Shown: piece after piece, positions 26,298 to 34,675 of the stretch
Layout: the number at the start of each line of letters is the position of its first letter
Numbering within the stretch: position 1 is the stretch's first letter
Source of the DNA: Bog-473 sp963821755
Lineage (GTDB): Bacteria > Actinomycetota > Acidimicrobiia > Acidimicrobiales > RAAP-2
Reading direction: 5' to 3'
DNA: 64,000 nucleotides
NCBI GenBank assembly: GCA_963821755.1
Contig: CAWGEX010000002.1
Location: 372,001 to 436,000 of the forward strand
Made by a program: the position numbers and the translations under genes
Notes under the pieces: model-generated
What the model was told of the DNA's origin: nothing
The model's input: only the letters and a program-made list of their open reading frames with translations
Databases searched by the model: none

Positions 26298-26337
26298 TTG
26301 GTCGGGGCGCCGGCCGAATACCAATTCGGTCGACCAA
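26298..26337 (+). promoter_or_regulatory. Nested inverted repeats upstream of the GNAT-ThiF-nitroreductase gene
   Basis: Outer arms TTGGTCG (26298-26304) and CGACCAA (26331-26337) pair perfectly. Inside, CCGAAT (26314-26319) and ATTCGG (26324-26329) form a second stem with an ACCA loop. A possible -10 box TAGCTT (26293-26298) overlaps the left arm, which fits an operator better than an attenuator. The element ends 29 bases before the ATG at 26367. Confidence 0.45.
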
Positions 26338-26366
26338 GATGGATCTAGCAGGGGTGAGGCTCGTAG

Positions 26367-29237
26367 ATGGGGAACTCGGTTGGCAGTCGGTACAGGTACG
26401 GGGCCAGCTTCGTCGACCACACCTCGGGTGTGCGGTTCGAAGGGCACCACCCCGTCGAGCGACCCGACCTGTGGAAGATCTACCTGAACGAAGCCGAGGG
26501 CCGCTACCGCAACTTCGGCACCGAGGACGCACTCCGCCGGCAAATCCTCGACGACGGTGACGGCGTGCCCCTGTTCTTCCTGGGCTTCGACGCCCACGGG
26601 GAGCCCGTGGCCGGCGTGCGCGTCCACGGGCCGTTGGACGCCAGCCACCAGGCCATCTTGATGCAGGAGATGGGAGGCTCTCCCGAAATCAACGAGATCG
26701 CGTGCCTGATCGACAATGAGGTGCGCCTCGGTGCCCTCGAGATCAAAGGGGCCTGGTCAAAGGGCGAGGCGGTCGTCGGCTACGGCTTGGCTGTCGCCCT
26801 GTCGCGCTGTGTCACCCACGCCATGAACTGGCTGGGAGCCGAGTTCGCCATCGCCGCCGTGTCGGAGACATGGCTGGCGCTCGGCAAGGACACCGGAGCC
26901 CGGATGGTGGGCACCGCATCGGTCCCCTTCCCAGACGATCGGTACCGAACCATTGCCCTGTCATGGCGACGATCCCGCAGTCAGGAGCTGTGCTCACCGC
27001 CGCACCAGAAGGCCCTGCGCATCGAGGGGGAGGAGCTCTCCCGAGGCCCCACGCTCCTGGGCTCGGGTCCACTCGAGCCGGCGTCGACCCGGACGCGCGC
27101 CTGGCGGCCATTGGTGTTGGACATGAAGACGAGGGCGCAACGCGAAGTACTGCGGGTCCTCCGAGAGGATCCCTCGCTGCAGATCATCGACCGCCTACCC
27201 GATCAGATGGAACAACTCGCCCAAATAAAGCCGACGCCGAGCCAGGCCGTGCTGGAGGAGGGACAGCGATGGGTCTACTACCCCTGGCGCCAGGCGGTGG
27301 TGCGGCTGCTGGCCCCGCGCGCCTTCGCCACCCTCCGCCTCGATCGCAACCGCAACAAGCTGACCCGCGACGAGCAGGCCCGTCAGCGGGCGCTCCGGAT
27401 CGGCGTGGTCGGTCTGAGTGCCGGTCACTCCATCGCCCACGTCCTGGCCATGGAGGGCCTGGCCGGAGAGCTTCGCCTGGCCGACTTCGACACGATCGAG
27501 CTGTCCAATCTGAACCGCATCCCGGCGTCCGTGCTCGATCTGGGCGTCAACAAGTCGATCGTGGCCGCTCGTCGGATCGGTGAGATCGATCCGTACCTCC
27601 GGGTCGAAACCGTCCCCGACGGGATTCACGCCGAAAATCTCGGCAACTTCCTGGACGGCCTCGACCTGGTCATCGAAGAGTGCGATTCACTCGACGTGAA
27701 GCTTCTCGTGCGCGAGATGGCGCGCGAGCGGCGCATACCGGTCCTGATGGAGACCAGCGACCGGGGCGTCCTCGACGTCGAGCGCTTCGACCTGGAACCG
27801 AACCGGCCGATCTTCCACGGCCTTTTGGGCTCCACGAAGTCCTCCGAGTTGGCCGGACTGACGCTGGCCGAGAAGGCCCCGTACGTGCTGCGCATGCTCG
27901 GGGCCGAAGACGTGTCGTCCCGCGGCGCGGCCTCCTTCCTGGAGCTGGCCGCCGGGGCAGTCACCGGATGGCCACAACTCGGCAGCGAGGTCACGCTCGG
28001 CGCCGCCACCGCCGCTGCCGCCGTACGCCGGATCGGCTTGGCCGGGGAGCTCCCCTCGGGCCGGGTGCGCTTTGACGTTGAAGAGGTACTGGCCGGCGTG
28101 GCCCCGGTGGTGGTGGACGTCGAGTCCGAGATGGAACCTCCGGTCGAGAGGCCGGACCAGTCTCTGCCCGACGGTGCCGATCCGATCGAGGTCATCGTCG
28201 ATGCCGCCCGTTGGGCCCCCTCGGGCGGCAATATTCAGCCGTGGCGCTTCGAGGCGGATGCGAAGGAAATCCGCATGTACCTCGTTCCGGAGCGCACGAC
28301 CACGATGGACGTGGAACACCGGGGCAGCTACGTCGGGATCGGGGCGGCCCTCTTCAACGGCCGCGTGGCCGCGGCCGCGCAGAAGAAGCTCGGATCGATC
28401 CGCCTGTTCCCCGAGGGAGCCCCGTCCCACCACGTCGCCACGTTGGCGGTCGGATCATCGACTGACCACGAGATCGTCCCCCTCCAGCCTCACCTACGGA
28501 CGCGGTCGGCCAACCGTCAGGTCGGGGACCCCTCCCCCATCGACGACGAGGTCGTCCAACTGCTGGCTCGGGGTGTCGAACGGGAAGGGGCGCGGTTGCG
28601 CATCCTCACCGCCCGCGATCGCATGGGGACCTGCGCCGAGGTGTTGGCCGAGTCCGATCGGCTCCGCTTCCTCATCCCGACGCTGCATCGTGAGATGATC
28701 GGCGAGCTGCGCTGGCCCGGACGCGACTCCCTGGAGGAGGGGCTCGACGTACGGACGCTCGAGTTGTCCCCGCCCGAGATGGCCGCCCTCGAAATCATGC
28801 GCCGCGCCGACGTCATGGAGCAACTGGCCGACTGGCGGGCCGGCCAGGCGCTGGGCGGGCGTACCTTCGCCACCGTCGGATCGAGCTCGGCCCTCGCCGT
28901 GATCACCGTCCCCAGGACGGACGCCATCTGGTACGTCCGCGGCGGAGCCGCCGTCGAGCGCTTCTGGCTCACCGCCGAACTCCACGGTCTGGCCGTGCAG
29001 CCCGTCTCACCGGTCTTTCTCTACGCCGTCGACGAGAAGGACTACCTCGAACTCGGGGGCGAGCGCCATGTCGACGCGCTCTTCGGCTTGTCCAAGCGCT
29101 TCAACGAACTGTGGGATCTAGATGACGGGGAGAGAGTTGCCCTCCTATTCCGGATCACCCACGCGGCTCCACCGAGTGTGCACAGTGCCCGGCTCCCCCT
29201 CACGCATCTCCTCAGCCGCGAGCAGCCCTCGGCCTGA
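26367..29237 (+). CDS. GNAT/FeeM-like acyltransferase fused to ThiF/E1-like and nitroreductase domains (MoeY/Rv1355c-like)
   Basis: A 956-residue three-part protein. Residues about 10-225 look like a GNAT-fold acyl-ACP-using domain (FeeM/LuxI-like), with GVRVHGPLD, EINEIACLID and a helical GYGLAVALSRCV segment. Residues about 340-590 form a ThiF/E1-like domain: IGVVGLSAGHS replaces the usual G-x-G-G-x-G loop, and FDTIELSNLNR plus NKSIVAARR match the adenylation site. Residues about 605-930 are a flavin nitroreductase-like domain with AARWAPSGGNIQPWRFE. The last two domains correspond to mycobacterial Rv1355c (named MoeY); from memory that homologue is near 715 residues, so the acyltransferase part appears to be an addition. 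The ATG follows GGGGTGAGG. I infer acyl transfer from the nearby ACP, with adenylation and redox tailoring. Confidence 0.75.
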   Translation: MGNSVGSRYRYGASFVDHTSGVRFEGHHPVERPDLWKIYLNEAEGRYRNFGTEDALRRQILDDGDGVPLFFLGFDAHGEPVAGVRVHGPLDASHQAILMQEMGGSPEINEIACLIDNEVRLGALEIKGAWSKGEAVVGYGLAVALSRCVTHAMNWLGAEFAIAAVSETWLALGKDTGARMVGTASVPFPDDRYRTIALSWRRSRSQELCSPPHQKALRIEGEELSRGPTLLGSGPLEPASTRTRAWRPLVLDMKTRAQREVLRVLREDPSLQIIDRLPDQMEQLAQIKPTPSQAVLEEGQRWVYYPWRQAVVRLLAPRAFATLRLDRNRNKLTRDEQARQRALRIGVVGLSAGHSIAHVLAMEGLAGELRLADFDTIELSNLNRIPASVLDLGVNKSIVAARRIGEIDPYLRVETVPDGIHAENLGNFLDGLDLVIEECDSLDVKLLVREMARERRIPVLMETSDRGVLDVERFDLEPNRPIFHGLLGSTKSSELAGLTLAEKAPYVLRMLGAEDVSSRGAASFLELAAGAVTGWPQLGSEVTLGAATAAAAVRRIGLAGELPSGRVRFDVEEVLAGVAPVVVDVESEMEPPVERPDQSLPDGADPIEVIVDAARWAPSGGNIQPWRFEADAKEIRMYLVPERTTTMDVEHRGSYVGIGAALFNGRVAAAAQKKLGSIRLFPEGAPSHHVATLAVGSSTDHEIVPLQPHLRTRSANRQVGDPSPIDDEVVQLLARGVEREGARLRILTARDRMGTCAEVLAESDRLRFLIPTLHREMIGELRWPGRDSLEEGLDVRTLELSPPEMAALEIMRRADVMEQLADWRAGQALGGRTFATVGSSSALAVITVPRTDAIWYVRGGAAVERFWLTAELHGLAVQPVSPVFLYAVDEKDYLELGGERHVDALFGLSKRFNELWDLDDGERVALLFRITHAAPPSVHSARLPLTHLLSREQPSA

Positions 29238-29325
29238 ACCGCGGCAACGGACTTTCCCCGGGAGTCGGAAGGAATATCCCCACCTGCAGGGTCGTCTGCG
29301 CTACCATTGAGGGACTGAATCCCAG

Positions 29326-31689
29326 GTGGGGGGGCCACAATCGCGTACCCCTGCACTCGATTCTGTCGATCAAGCCAGGTATGTCGTGACCATTTTCCCA
29401 CACAGTTCTCCCGCCATCACCGGTCTACAGACCCGTCTTGTCGTCGAGACGTTGGTACAGGTGGTTCCGGGTACCGAGATCGTCGCCATCGTGGCCGAAT
29501 CGGTCGACGCCATTGTCGGCGTAGACCTCGAGTCGTTTTCGGCACCGGGGTCGGAGGACGCTCTCGCACATATTCAAAAGCGGGTCCAGAACCAGTTTGG
29601 TGGGGATTCCCCGATCGGCTCCTTCTCGTGTGTGGTCTCGGGGGTCGCCTGGGGAGTTCTGGTCGAGCCAGTCGAAGTGCGAGATGGCCCTGTCCTCGGC
29701 GCCCTCGTCGTGGCTCGTCAGGGACGGGCCTGGTCCAGCCGCGAACGCGCCCTGGCCAAGACGTTCGGGGGTCTGCTCAGCCACGCCGCGACATTGTCAG
29801 CGCGCGAAAGCGCACTTCTGCACCGTCAGAGGCTCGATGAGCTGGTGAGCCAGGTGGCGGAGCGACTCATGTCGGCCTCCTCGCGGAATCGGCAGGAGAC
29901 CCTCACCTGGACCACGCGCGTGCTCGGCGAGTTCCTCGGGGCAGATACCGCATTCCTGCGGCGCAATGACCACGCCAGGGGTATGAGCGTGATGGAGGCG
30001 GAGTGGCCCCCACGGGAGAACATACCGGATCCCGATCCTCTGGCCGAAGTGCCGTTCGACGCTGATCCGATCTTCGAACGGACCAGGGATCTCCGGGGGC
30101 CCTTCCTGTCCGGCGTACAAGAAACACCCGACGATTACCTGGAGCGCGTCGAGGAGGGTTCGGGCGTGGCCGACGTCGACGGTGCCGCCGTGCCGCTCCT
30201 GCTGGCCGACGCCACCTGGGGCGTTCTGGGGTTCCTCCACTTCGGCCGCCACGCCTGGACCAAGGCGGAAATCAATGCGCTGCAGGCGGTCGCATCGATG
30301 CTGGTGCAACTCCAGGCCCGACTCGACGCCGAAGCGCGGACCGAGTACATCGCCCACCACGATGACCTCACCGGACTGCCCAATCGTCGAGCCCTGCTCG
30401 GGGAGTTGGAAGATCGTCTGGCGGCCCATCGGGAGACGGCCATCCTCTTCTTCGACCTCGACCGCTTCAAGGTCATGAACGACTTCTTGGGCCACGCCAG
30501 CGGCGACCGGGTCCTGACCACCATCGCCGACCGGATCCGCACCAGCATCCGGGGCAATGACTTCGCGGCCCGGCTGGGCGGTGACGAGTTCGTGATCCTG
30601 GTCGACGAGGCCATCAGCGAGTTGGAGGTGCTTTCCTCCGCGCATCGCATCCTCGAGGTCGTCGGTCGGCCCATCAACTTTGCCGGTCAACAGGTGAGCC
30701 ACACGGCAAGCATCGGCATCGTCCTCTCCAAGCCCGGCTCCGAGAATGGCATGGAACTGCTCGGGTGGGCGGATGTCGCCCTCTACGCCGCCAAGCGACA
30801 GGGGCGCAACCGAGCGGTGGTGTTCGACGAAGTGCTGCGGGTCGGCGTCAGTGAACGCTCGCAGACGGAGCTGATGCTGCGGGAAGCCATCGATTCCGAT
30901 GGCCTGCGCCTCCACTTCCAGCCTGAAGTGGACTTGCGGACGGGCCAGCTGCTCGCCGTCGAGGCCCTCGTCCGCTGGCAGCATCCGACGCGTGGGCTCT
31001 TGCCGGCGTCCGCCTTCATCGTCGTGGCCGAAGAGACCGCCCTGGTGGTCGACATGGGCCGATGGGTCTTTGAGGAGGCATGCCGGCAACTGGCCCAGTG
31101 GCGCCGGGACTACCCCGAGCTCCCGATCGTCGTCAGAGTCAACATGTCGCCGGCTCAGTTCGTCACCAATGGACTGGTGGAGTTCGTGGAGGATTGCCTG
31201 CGCCACCATCGCATCCCGGGGCGGCAACTGTGCATCGAGATCACCGAACATGCCGTACTGCAGGAGCCCGACCAGACGGCGCGGATGCTTCGGGGGTTCC
31301 AGGCTCTCGGCGTGGAGGTTGCCTTGGACGATTTCGGAACAGGGTTCGCCTCCATGACCGAGCTGAAACGCCTTCCGGTCAACCTTCTCAAGCTCGATAC
31401 GAGCTTCGTGCAGGGCATCACCACCGACCCCAGCGACCGAGCCATCGTCGAAGCGATCATCCAGCTCGGCCGCGCCCTCCGCCTGGAAGTCATCGCCGAG
31501 GGCATCGAGTCCAGCGCGACCATCGACAAGCTGCTCGAAATGGGCTGCCATCGCGGCCAGGGGTACCTCATCGCCGTCCCCATGGCCGCCGAGGAACTGG
31601 CCCCCATCATGCAGGCCGGAGCCGTGCCTCTCTCCCTCCTGCACACCGCGGACACCACCGACGTCGCCCTGGCGGACGGGAAACGTTGA
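29326..31689 (+). CDS. GAF-GGDEF-EAL c-di-GMP cyclase/phosphodiesterase (Rv1354c-like)
   Basis: A 787-residue cytoplasmic protein with an N-terminal sensory region, a GAF domain (about 160-330) containing FLRRNDHARGMS and EAEWPPRENIPDPDPL, a GGDEF domain with intact GGDEF preceded by an RGND I-site, and an EAL domain with EALVRW, the metal-site segment LDDFGTGFAS and the later AEGIES motif, all as in active enzymes. It should both make and degrade c-di-GMP. The GAF sequence closely recalls Mycobacterium tuberculosis Rv1354c, whose neighbour Rv1355c corresponds to the preceding gene, so the gene pair is conserved. GTG 29326 is the longest start; GTG 29386 is an alternative. Confidence 0.88.
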   Translation: MGGPQSRTPALDSVDQARYVVTIFPHSSPAITGLQTRLVVETLVQVVPGTEIVAIVAESVDAIVGVDLESFSAPGSEDALAHIQKRVQNQFGGDSPIGSFSCVVSGVAWGVLVEPVEVRDGPVLGALVVARQGRAWSSRERALAKTFGGLLSHAATLSARESALLHRQRLDELVSQVAERLMSASSRNRQETLTWTTRVLGEFLGADTAFLRRNDHARGMSVMEAEWPPRENIPDPDPLAEVPFDADPIFERTRDLRGPFLSGVQETPDDYLERVEEGSGVADVDGAAVPLLLADATWGVLGFLHFGRHAWTKAEINALQAVASMLVQLQARLDAEARTEYIAHHDDLTGLPNRRALLGELEDRLAAHRETAILFFDLDRFKVMNDFLGHASGDRVLTTIADRIRTSIRGNDFAARLGGDEFVILVDEAISELEVLSSAHRILEVVGRPINFAGQQVSHTASIGIVLSKPGSENGMELLGWADVALYAAKRQGRNRAVVFDEVLRVGVSERSQTELMLREAIDSDGLRLHFQPEVDLRTGQLLAVEALVRWQHPTRGLLPASAFIVVAEETALVVDMGRWVFEEACRQLAQWRRDYPELPIVVRVNMSPAQFVTNGLVEFVEDCLRHHRIPGRQLCIEITEHAVLQEPDQTARMLRGFQALGVEVALDDFGTGFASMTELKRLPVNLLKLDTSFVQGITTDPSDRAIVEAIIQLGRALRLEVIAEGIESSATIDKLLEMGCHRGQGYLIAVPMAAEELAPIMQAGAVPLSLLHTADTTDVALADGKR

Positions 31690-31695
31690 GATTTG

Positions 31696-32508
31696 GTGAG
31701 CAGCACGGCCACGTTCGACGCTGAGATCTCAGAACCACCAGAACCACCCTACGATTCGCGCGCCTTTCTGGCGAAACTCGACCAGCTGTCGACGAATGAA
31801 TTCGGCATCGGCTTCGTCTATTCGGTCCTGGAACTGTTGGCGCGCCACTATCACCTCGTGGACGTCGTAGTGGTGGTGGGGGACGACTCCCTCGGCATGC
31901 AGTCGTTCCGCCTCGACCGCAAGAAGGTGAGTAGCGACTCGCTGGTCACCGTCCCCGGCGTCTTCTCCGAACCCGATGTCGTCCCCGACGTGGTGAAGGA
32001 TGTCGTTCGCAGCGTGTGCCAGCTTGCCCTGTCTCTCCATGTGGCTCGGCATGGCGCGGCTCACGACCGTCTCACCAACATCGCCAATCGTCGATACTTC
32101 GACTCTGCCTTGCGTACGGCGGCCGTTCAGAGCGCCCGGTACGGATGGAGGTTCACCCTCGTGTTGGCCGACGTGAACGGCTATCAGGCCATGAGTGATC
32201 AAGTCGGGCCGTCGGTCAGTGACAACCTGTTACGCACCTTCGGCTACGCCCTGCGTCAATCGGTTCGTAGCGGTGATACCGCCGCCCGGATCGGGGGCGA
32301 CGAATTTGGTGTCATCTTGTGGAACGCGGAAAGAGCCGAGGTGTCGGCCTTTACCGATCGCCTGCGTGCGCTGCCCGTGGCGGGAGCTGAGCAAATCGAC
32401 TTCACCATCGGCACGGCGACATCCCCCCGTGACTCGACCGACCCCACCGAGCTCTACCGCATTGCCGCCGCTCGCCTCGACGAGAAGAAGAGCGCCAAGC
32501 CACAATGA
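31696..32508 (+). CDS. GGDEF diguanylate cyclase
   Basis: A 270-residue soluble protein. The N-terminal 110 residues are a small sensory domain I cannot name, probably alpha/beta, and are followed by a GGDEF domain beginning HDRLTNIANRRYFD. The signature RIGGDEF is intact and an RSGD I-site lies five residues before it, so it should make c-di-GMP and be product-inhibited. The metal-site segment reads LADVNGYQAM in place of the usual D-x-D-x-F-K, a mild deviation. It starts six bases after the stop of the GAF-GGDEF-EAL gene and overlaps the next gene by four bases (ATGA), so all three form an operon. Confidence 0.83.
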   Translation: MSSTATFDAEISEPPEPPYDSRAFLAKLDQLSTNEFGIGFVYSVLELLARHYHLVDVVVVVGDDSLGMQSFRLDRKKVSSDSLVTVPGVFSEPDVVPDVVKDVVRSVCQLALSLHVARHGAAHDRLTNIANRRYFDSALRTAAVQSARYGWRFTLVLADVNGYQAMSDQVGPSVSDNLLRTFGYALRQSVRSGDTAARIGGDEFGVILWNAERAEVSAFTDRLRALPVAGAEQIDFTIGTATSPRDSTDPTELYRIAAARLDEKKSAKPQ

Positions 32509-33104
32509 TTTCCTCGAGTGAAGAAGACTTCGAACTCGAGCTCCGATCGCTTCCGGGCGTCTTGAATGTCGGCATCAGCCATGCCGAGAACGGGATTGTC
32601 GACGCGGTGACACTCTTCGTTCGCGACCAGGATCCCGACGCCGTGCGAGACGTTGCCATGCACGTCTCCAGCCTTTACTACCCCGACGTGACCGTCACCG
32701 TGGAAGATGCCAACCGTGCTCCTTCAGCGCACGGACGAGACGGGCCGAGGGTGGCCCTGACGTGGACCGATTTCAACGAGAAGGAGGGGGTCAGCGAGGT
32801 TCATCTGAGTTTTCAGGGTCAGCTTGGCACCGGCATGTCGGGTAGCGGACCACTCATTGGAGGAGCCGAAGCGACGGTGGCCGCGCTTCGGGACCTCGGC
32901 TATGAGATTCCTTGCTATCTGATGGCGGTGAACAACGTCCATACGTCGACCGGGTGGCCGGTCATCGTCACGTTCCGCTCGCTGGCCGACGGGAGCGACC
33001 GGATTGGCATCGCCCAGGCCGAGGGGGAACTGGAGTCGGCCGCCAAGGCAACCTTGGACGCGCTGAACCGTTACCTTTCGGTGCAGACACACCTCGAGTC
33101 CTAG
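32505..33104 (+). CDS. Unknown protein coupled to the GGDEF gene
   Basis: A 199-residue soluble protein, not recognised. The first 70 residues (LRSLPGVLNVGISHAENGIV...YYPDVTVTVED) suggest a ferredoxin-like or ACT-like beta-alpha-beta fold. The second half (VHLSFQGQLGTGMSG...AVTFRSLADGSDRIGIAQ-like strands) could be a further small-molecule-binding domain. Its ATG overlaps the GGDEF stop codon. Coupling to two c-di-GMP enzymes suggests a role in the same signalling pathway, for instance as an effector or sensor, but no c-di-GMP-binding motif is evident. Confidence 0.6.
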   Translation: MISSSEEDFELELRSLPGVLNVGISHAENGIVDAVTLFVRDQDPDAVRDVAMHVSSLYYPDVTVTVEDANRAPSAHGRDGPRVALTWTDFNEKEGVSEVHLSFQGQLGTGMSGSGPLIGGAEATVAALRDLGYEIPCYLMAVNNVHTSTGWPVIVTFRSLADGSDRIGIAQAEGELESAAKATLDALNRYLSVQTHLES

Positions 33105-33161
33105 AAAGCCTCTCCGACAGGGATTCGGCTCTGTGCTGTTTGATCGGGGACCGACGGCGGC

Positions 33162-33590
33162 TTACGGCGTCGGTTGCACCGTGACGACAGCGAACATCCC
33201 AGACGACCTCATTGTCGTCGCCGACGCGTTCTGATCGGCGGTCGTCGCGCCTTTCAAGAAGAAGATATCGACCTGCACCGGTGGACCGGGTGCGTAGTCG
33301 GCTCCCGAAGCGCAGGGCATGGTTTTGTCGTTCGGGATGGGAATGGCGGGACGGAGCTGCTTTTCCGTCACACCCTCTTTGGCCGTGGCCTTGATCCCGA
33401 TGAAGGCACGCGCCGTGGGACTCCCCGAGGTGGAGATCGGACAATTGGCCGGCACGGTCACCGGCACGCGCAACGCCCCCGTCGGGTGACTGCTCGGCTT
33501 TGCCGTAGAACAACTGGCACACACGACGACGACTGCCAGCACAGGGGCGAGGCATCGCAGGCTCCAGGCGGAACGACTCCTCGGGTCCAT
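33162..33590 (-). CDS. Small lipoprotein
   Basis: A 142-residue predicted lipoprotein. Starting from the ATG at 33590 (MDPRSRSAWSLRCLAP), the signal peptide has a hydrophobic core VLAVVVV and a lipobox ending in ASC, then a Ser/Pro-rich spacer. The mature domain of about 100 residues contains two Cys that might form a disulfide and no recognised motif. The frame stays open upstream of 33590, but that part is Arg/Ser-rich and unlikely to be translated. Function unknown. It converges on the c-di-GMP operon. Confidence 0.6.
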   Translation of the reverse strand: MDPRSRSAWSLRCLAPVLAVVVVCASCSTAKPSSHPTGALRVPVTVPANCPISTSGSPTARAFIGIKATAKEGVTEKQLRPAIPIPNDKTMPCASGADYAPGPPVQVDIFFLKGATTADQNASATTMRSSGMFAVVTVQPTP

Positions 33591-33794
33591 GCACAGAGTC
33601 TGGCAGAGGTATCGAGCGCCCAGAGGCCAGGAACGTTGCCTGCGGCGCGCGCCCACGGCCATGGCGCTAACTGATCCGCAACCTCGCGCCTGTGGCGACC
33701 GGCGGGCGGGAGTTGGATTTGAGTGCAGAAGACGCCCGTTGAACTCGCTCGACGACACCAGGGCTCCCGCACCCGGGCCTCGGACCCCGACGAT

Positions 33795-34430
33795 CTACTC
33801 CGGAAGGGTGTAGGAGTTCTCAAACTCGTCTTGGAGGACGGTGGCGATGGTCCTGGTGGTGTCCACCACCAACTCCTCCTCGAGCAGGCGCGACCGGTAG
33901 GACCAGCCCGAAGGCATCGTCAACTTCCCGCCCAGCGTCTCCAGGCTCTCCTGGGTGATAGTGGGGTCCACGCCGATGCAGTAGGCCTGCATCACATAGG
34001 CCAGGCCGGCGGGGTTGACCAACTCGTAGACCGGCGAACCCGCGTCGAAGAAGAACACCGCCCCTCGGTTGACATGAGCTTCGGTGTAGGGATCGACCGC
34101 CGGCTTGTCGCCGAGATTGATCACGGCGATCCGTCGCATCGTCAGGCCGTTGAAGTCACGAATGACGGGCTCCACCACCGCTACTTTCTGGCCGATGCCG
34201 TCGATCATCCAGTGGCGGGGTCCATTCAGCTTGACCCCGAGGGCTCCCATCTCACCGGCGATGACGTCAGCGTCGAGGGTGTCCCACAGCTCCTGGGGGC
34301 AGTCGTTCAGCATCTGGGTGCCGTAGACTTCGGCCTCGAATCCCGAGTCACGGAGGAAGGCCGCGATGACCTCGCCGTAGCGGATCCCCCGCATGTCCGA
34401 GATCAGTCGTTGGGTATCGGCGTCGGCCAC
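33795..34430 (-). CDS. Conserved-looking protein of unknown function
   Basis: A 211-residue cytoplasmic protein, acidic, without membrane segments or Cys motifs. Pieces such as GLTMRRIAVINLGDKPAVDP, RGAVFFFDAGSPVYELVNP and MPSGWSYRSRLLEEELVVD look like conserved core strands of an unassigned alpha/beta domain. The GTG start at 34430 follows an AAAAGGA Shine-Dalgarno. It appears to be monocistronic, separated by 245 bases from the upstream SGNH hydrolase gene. I cannot name a family. Confidence 0.6.
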   Translation of the reverse strand: MADADTQRLISDMRGIRYGEVIAAFLRDSGFEAEVYGTQMLNDCPQELWDTLDADVIAGEMGALGVKLNGPRHWMIDGIGQKVAVVEPVIRDFNGLTMRRIAVINLGDKPAVDPYTEAHVNRGAVFFFDAGSPVYELVNPAGLAYVMQAYCIGVDPTITQESLETLGGKLTMPSGWSYRSRLLEEELVVDTTRTIATVLQDEFENSYTLPE

Positions 34431-34675
34431 GGCAGGAGTCCTTTTGGAAGGTTGAGCGTCACGCTACCGTATGGCATCTGACACGTCAGGCGTGGCTTCG
34501 GACACGAAATGCCTTTGTGTCGACGAGGGCAGAGCGACGCACAACGCGGCTCTTTTGATTTCAGTCGGGTGCGTCGTTCGCGAAAGTGAGCACTCGGTGC
34601 CAGGTGGACCGGAACGTGCCTCACTGACCCGGCGGTCGGGGGCGTCGCTCTCAGACCAAACGCAGCAGCTTGCAT

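Noticed and set aside
26367..29237. Molybdopterin biosynthesis enzyme, as the MoeY name implies
   Set aside because: No molybdenum-cofactor gene is in the window; linkage is to c-di-GMP and ACP genes, so the name is not used as a function.
29797..31644. 615-residue minus-strand open frame opposite the GAF-GGDEF-EAL gene
   Set aside because: Plus-strand protein is unmistakable; the antisense frame lacks any motif.
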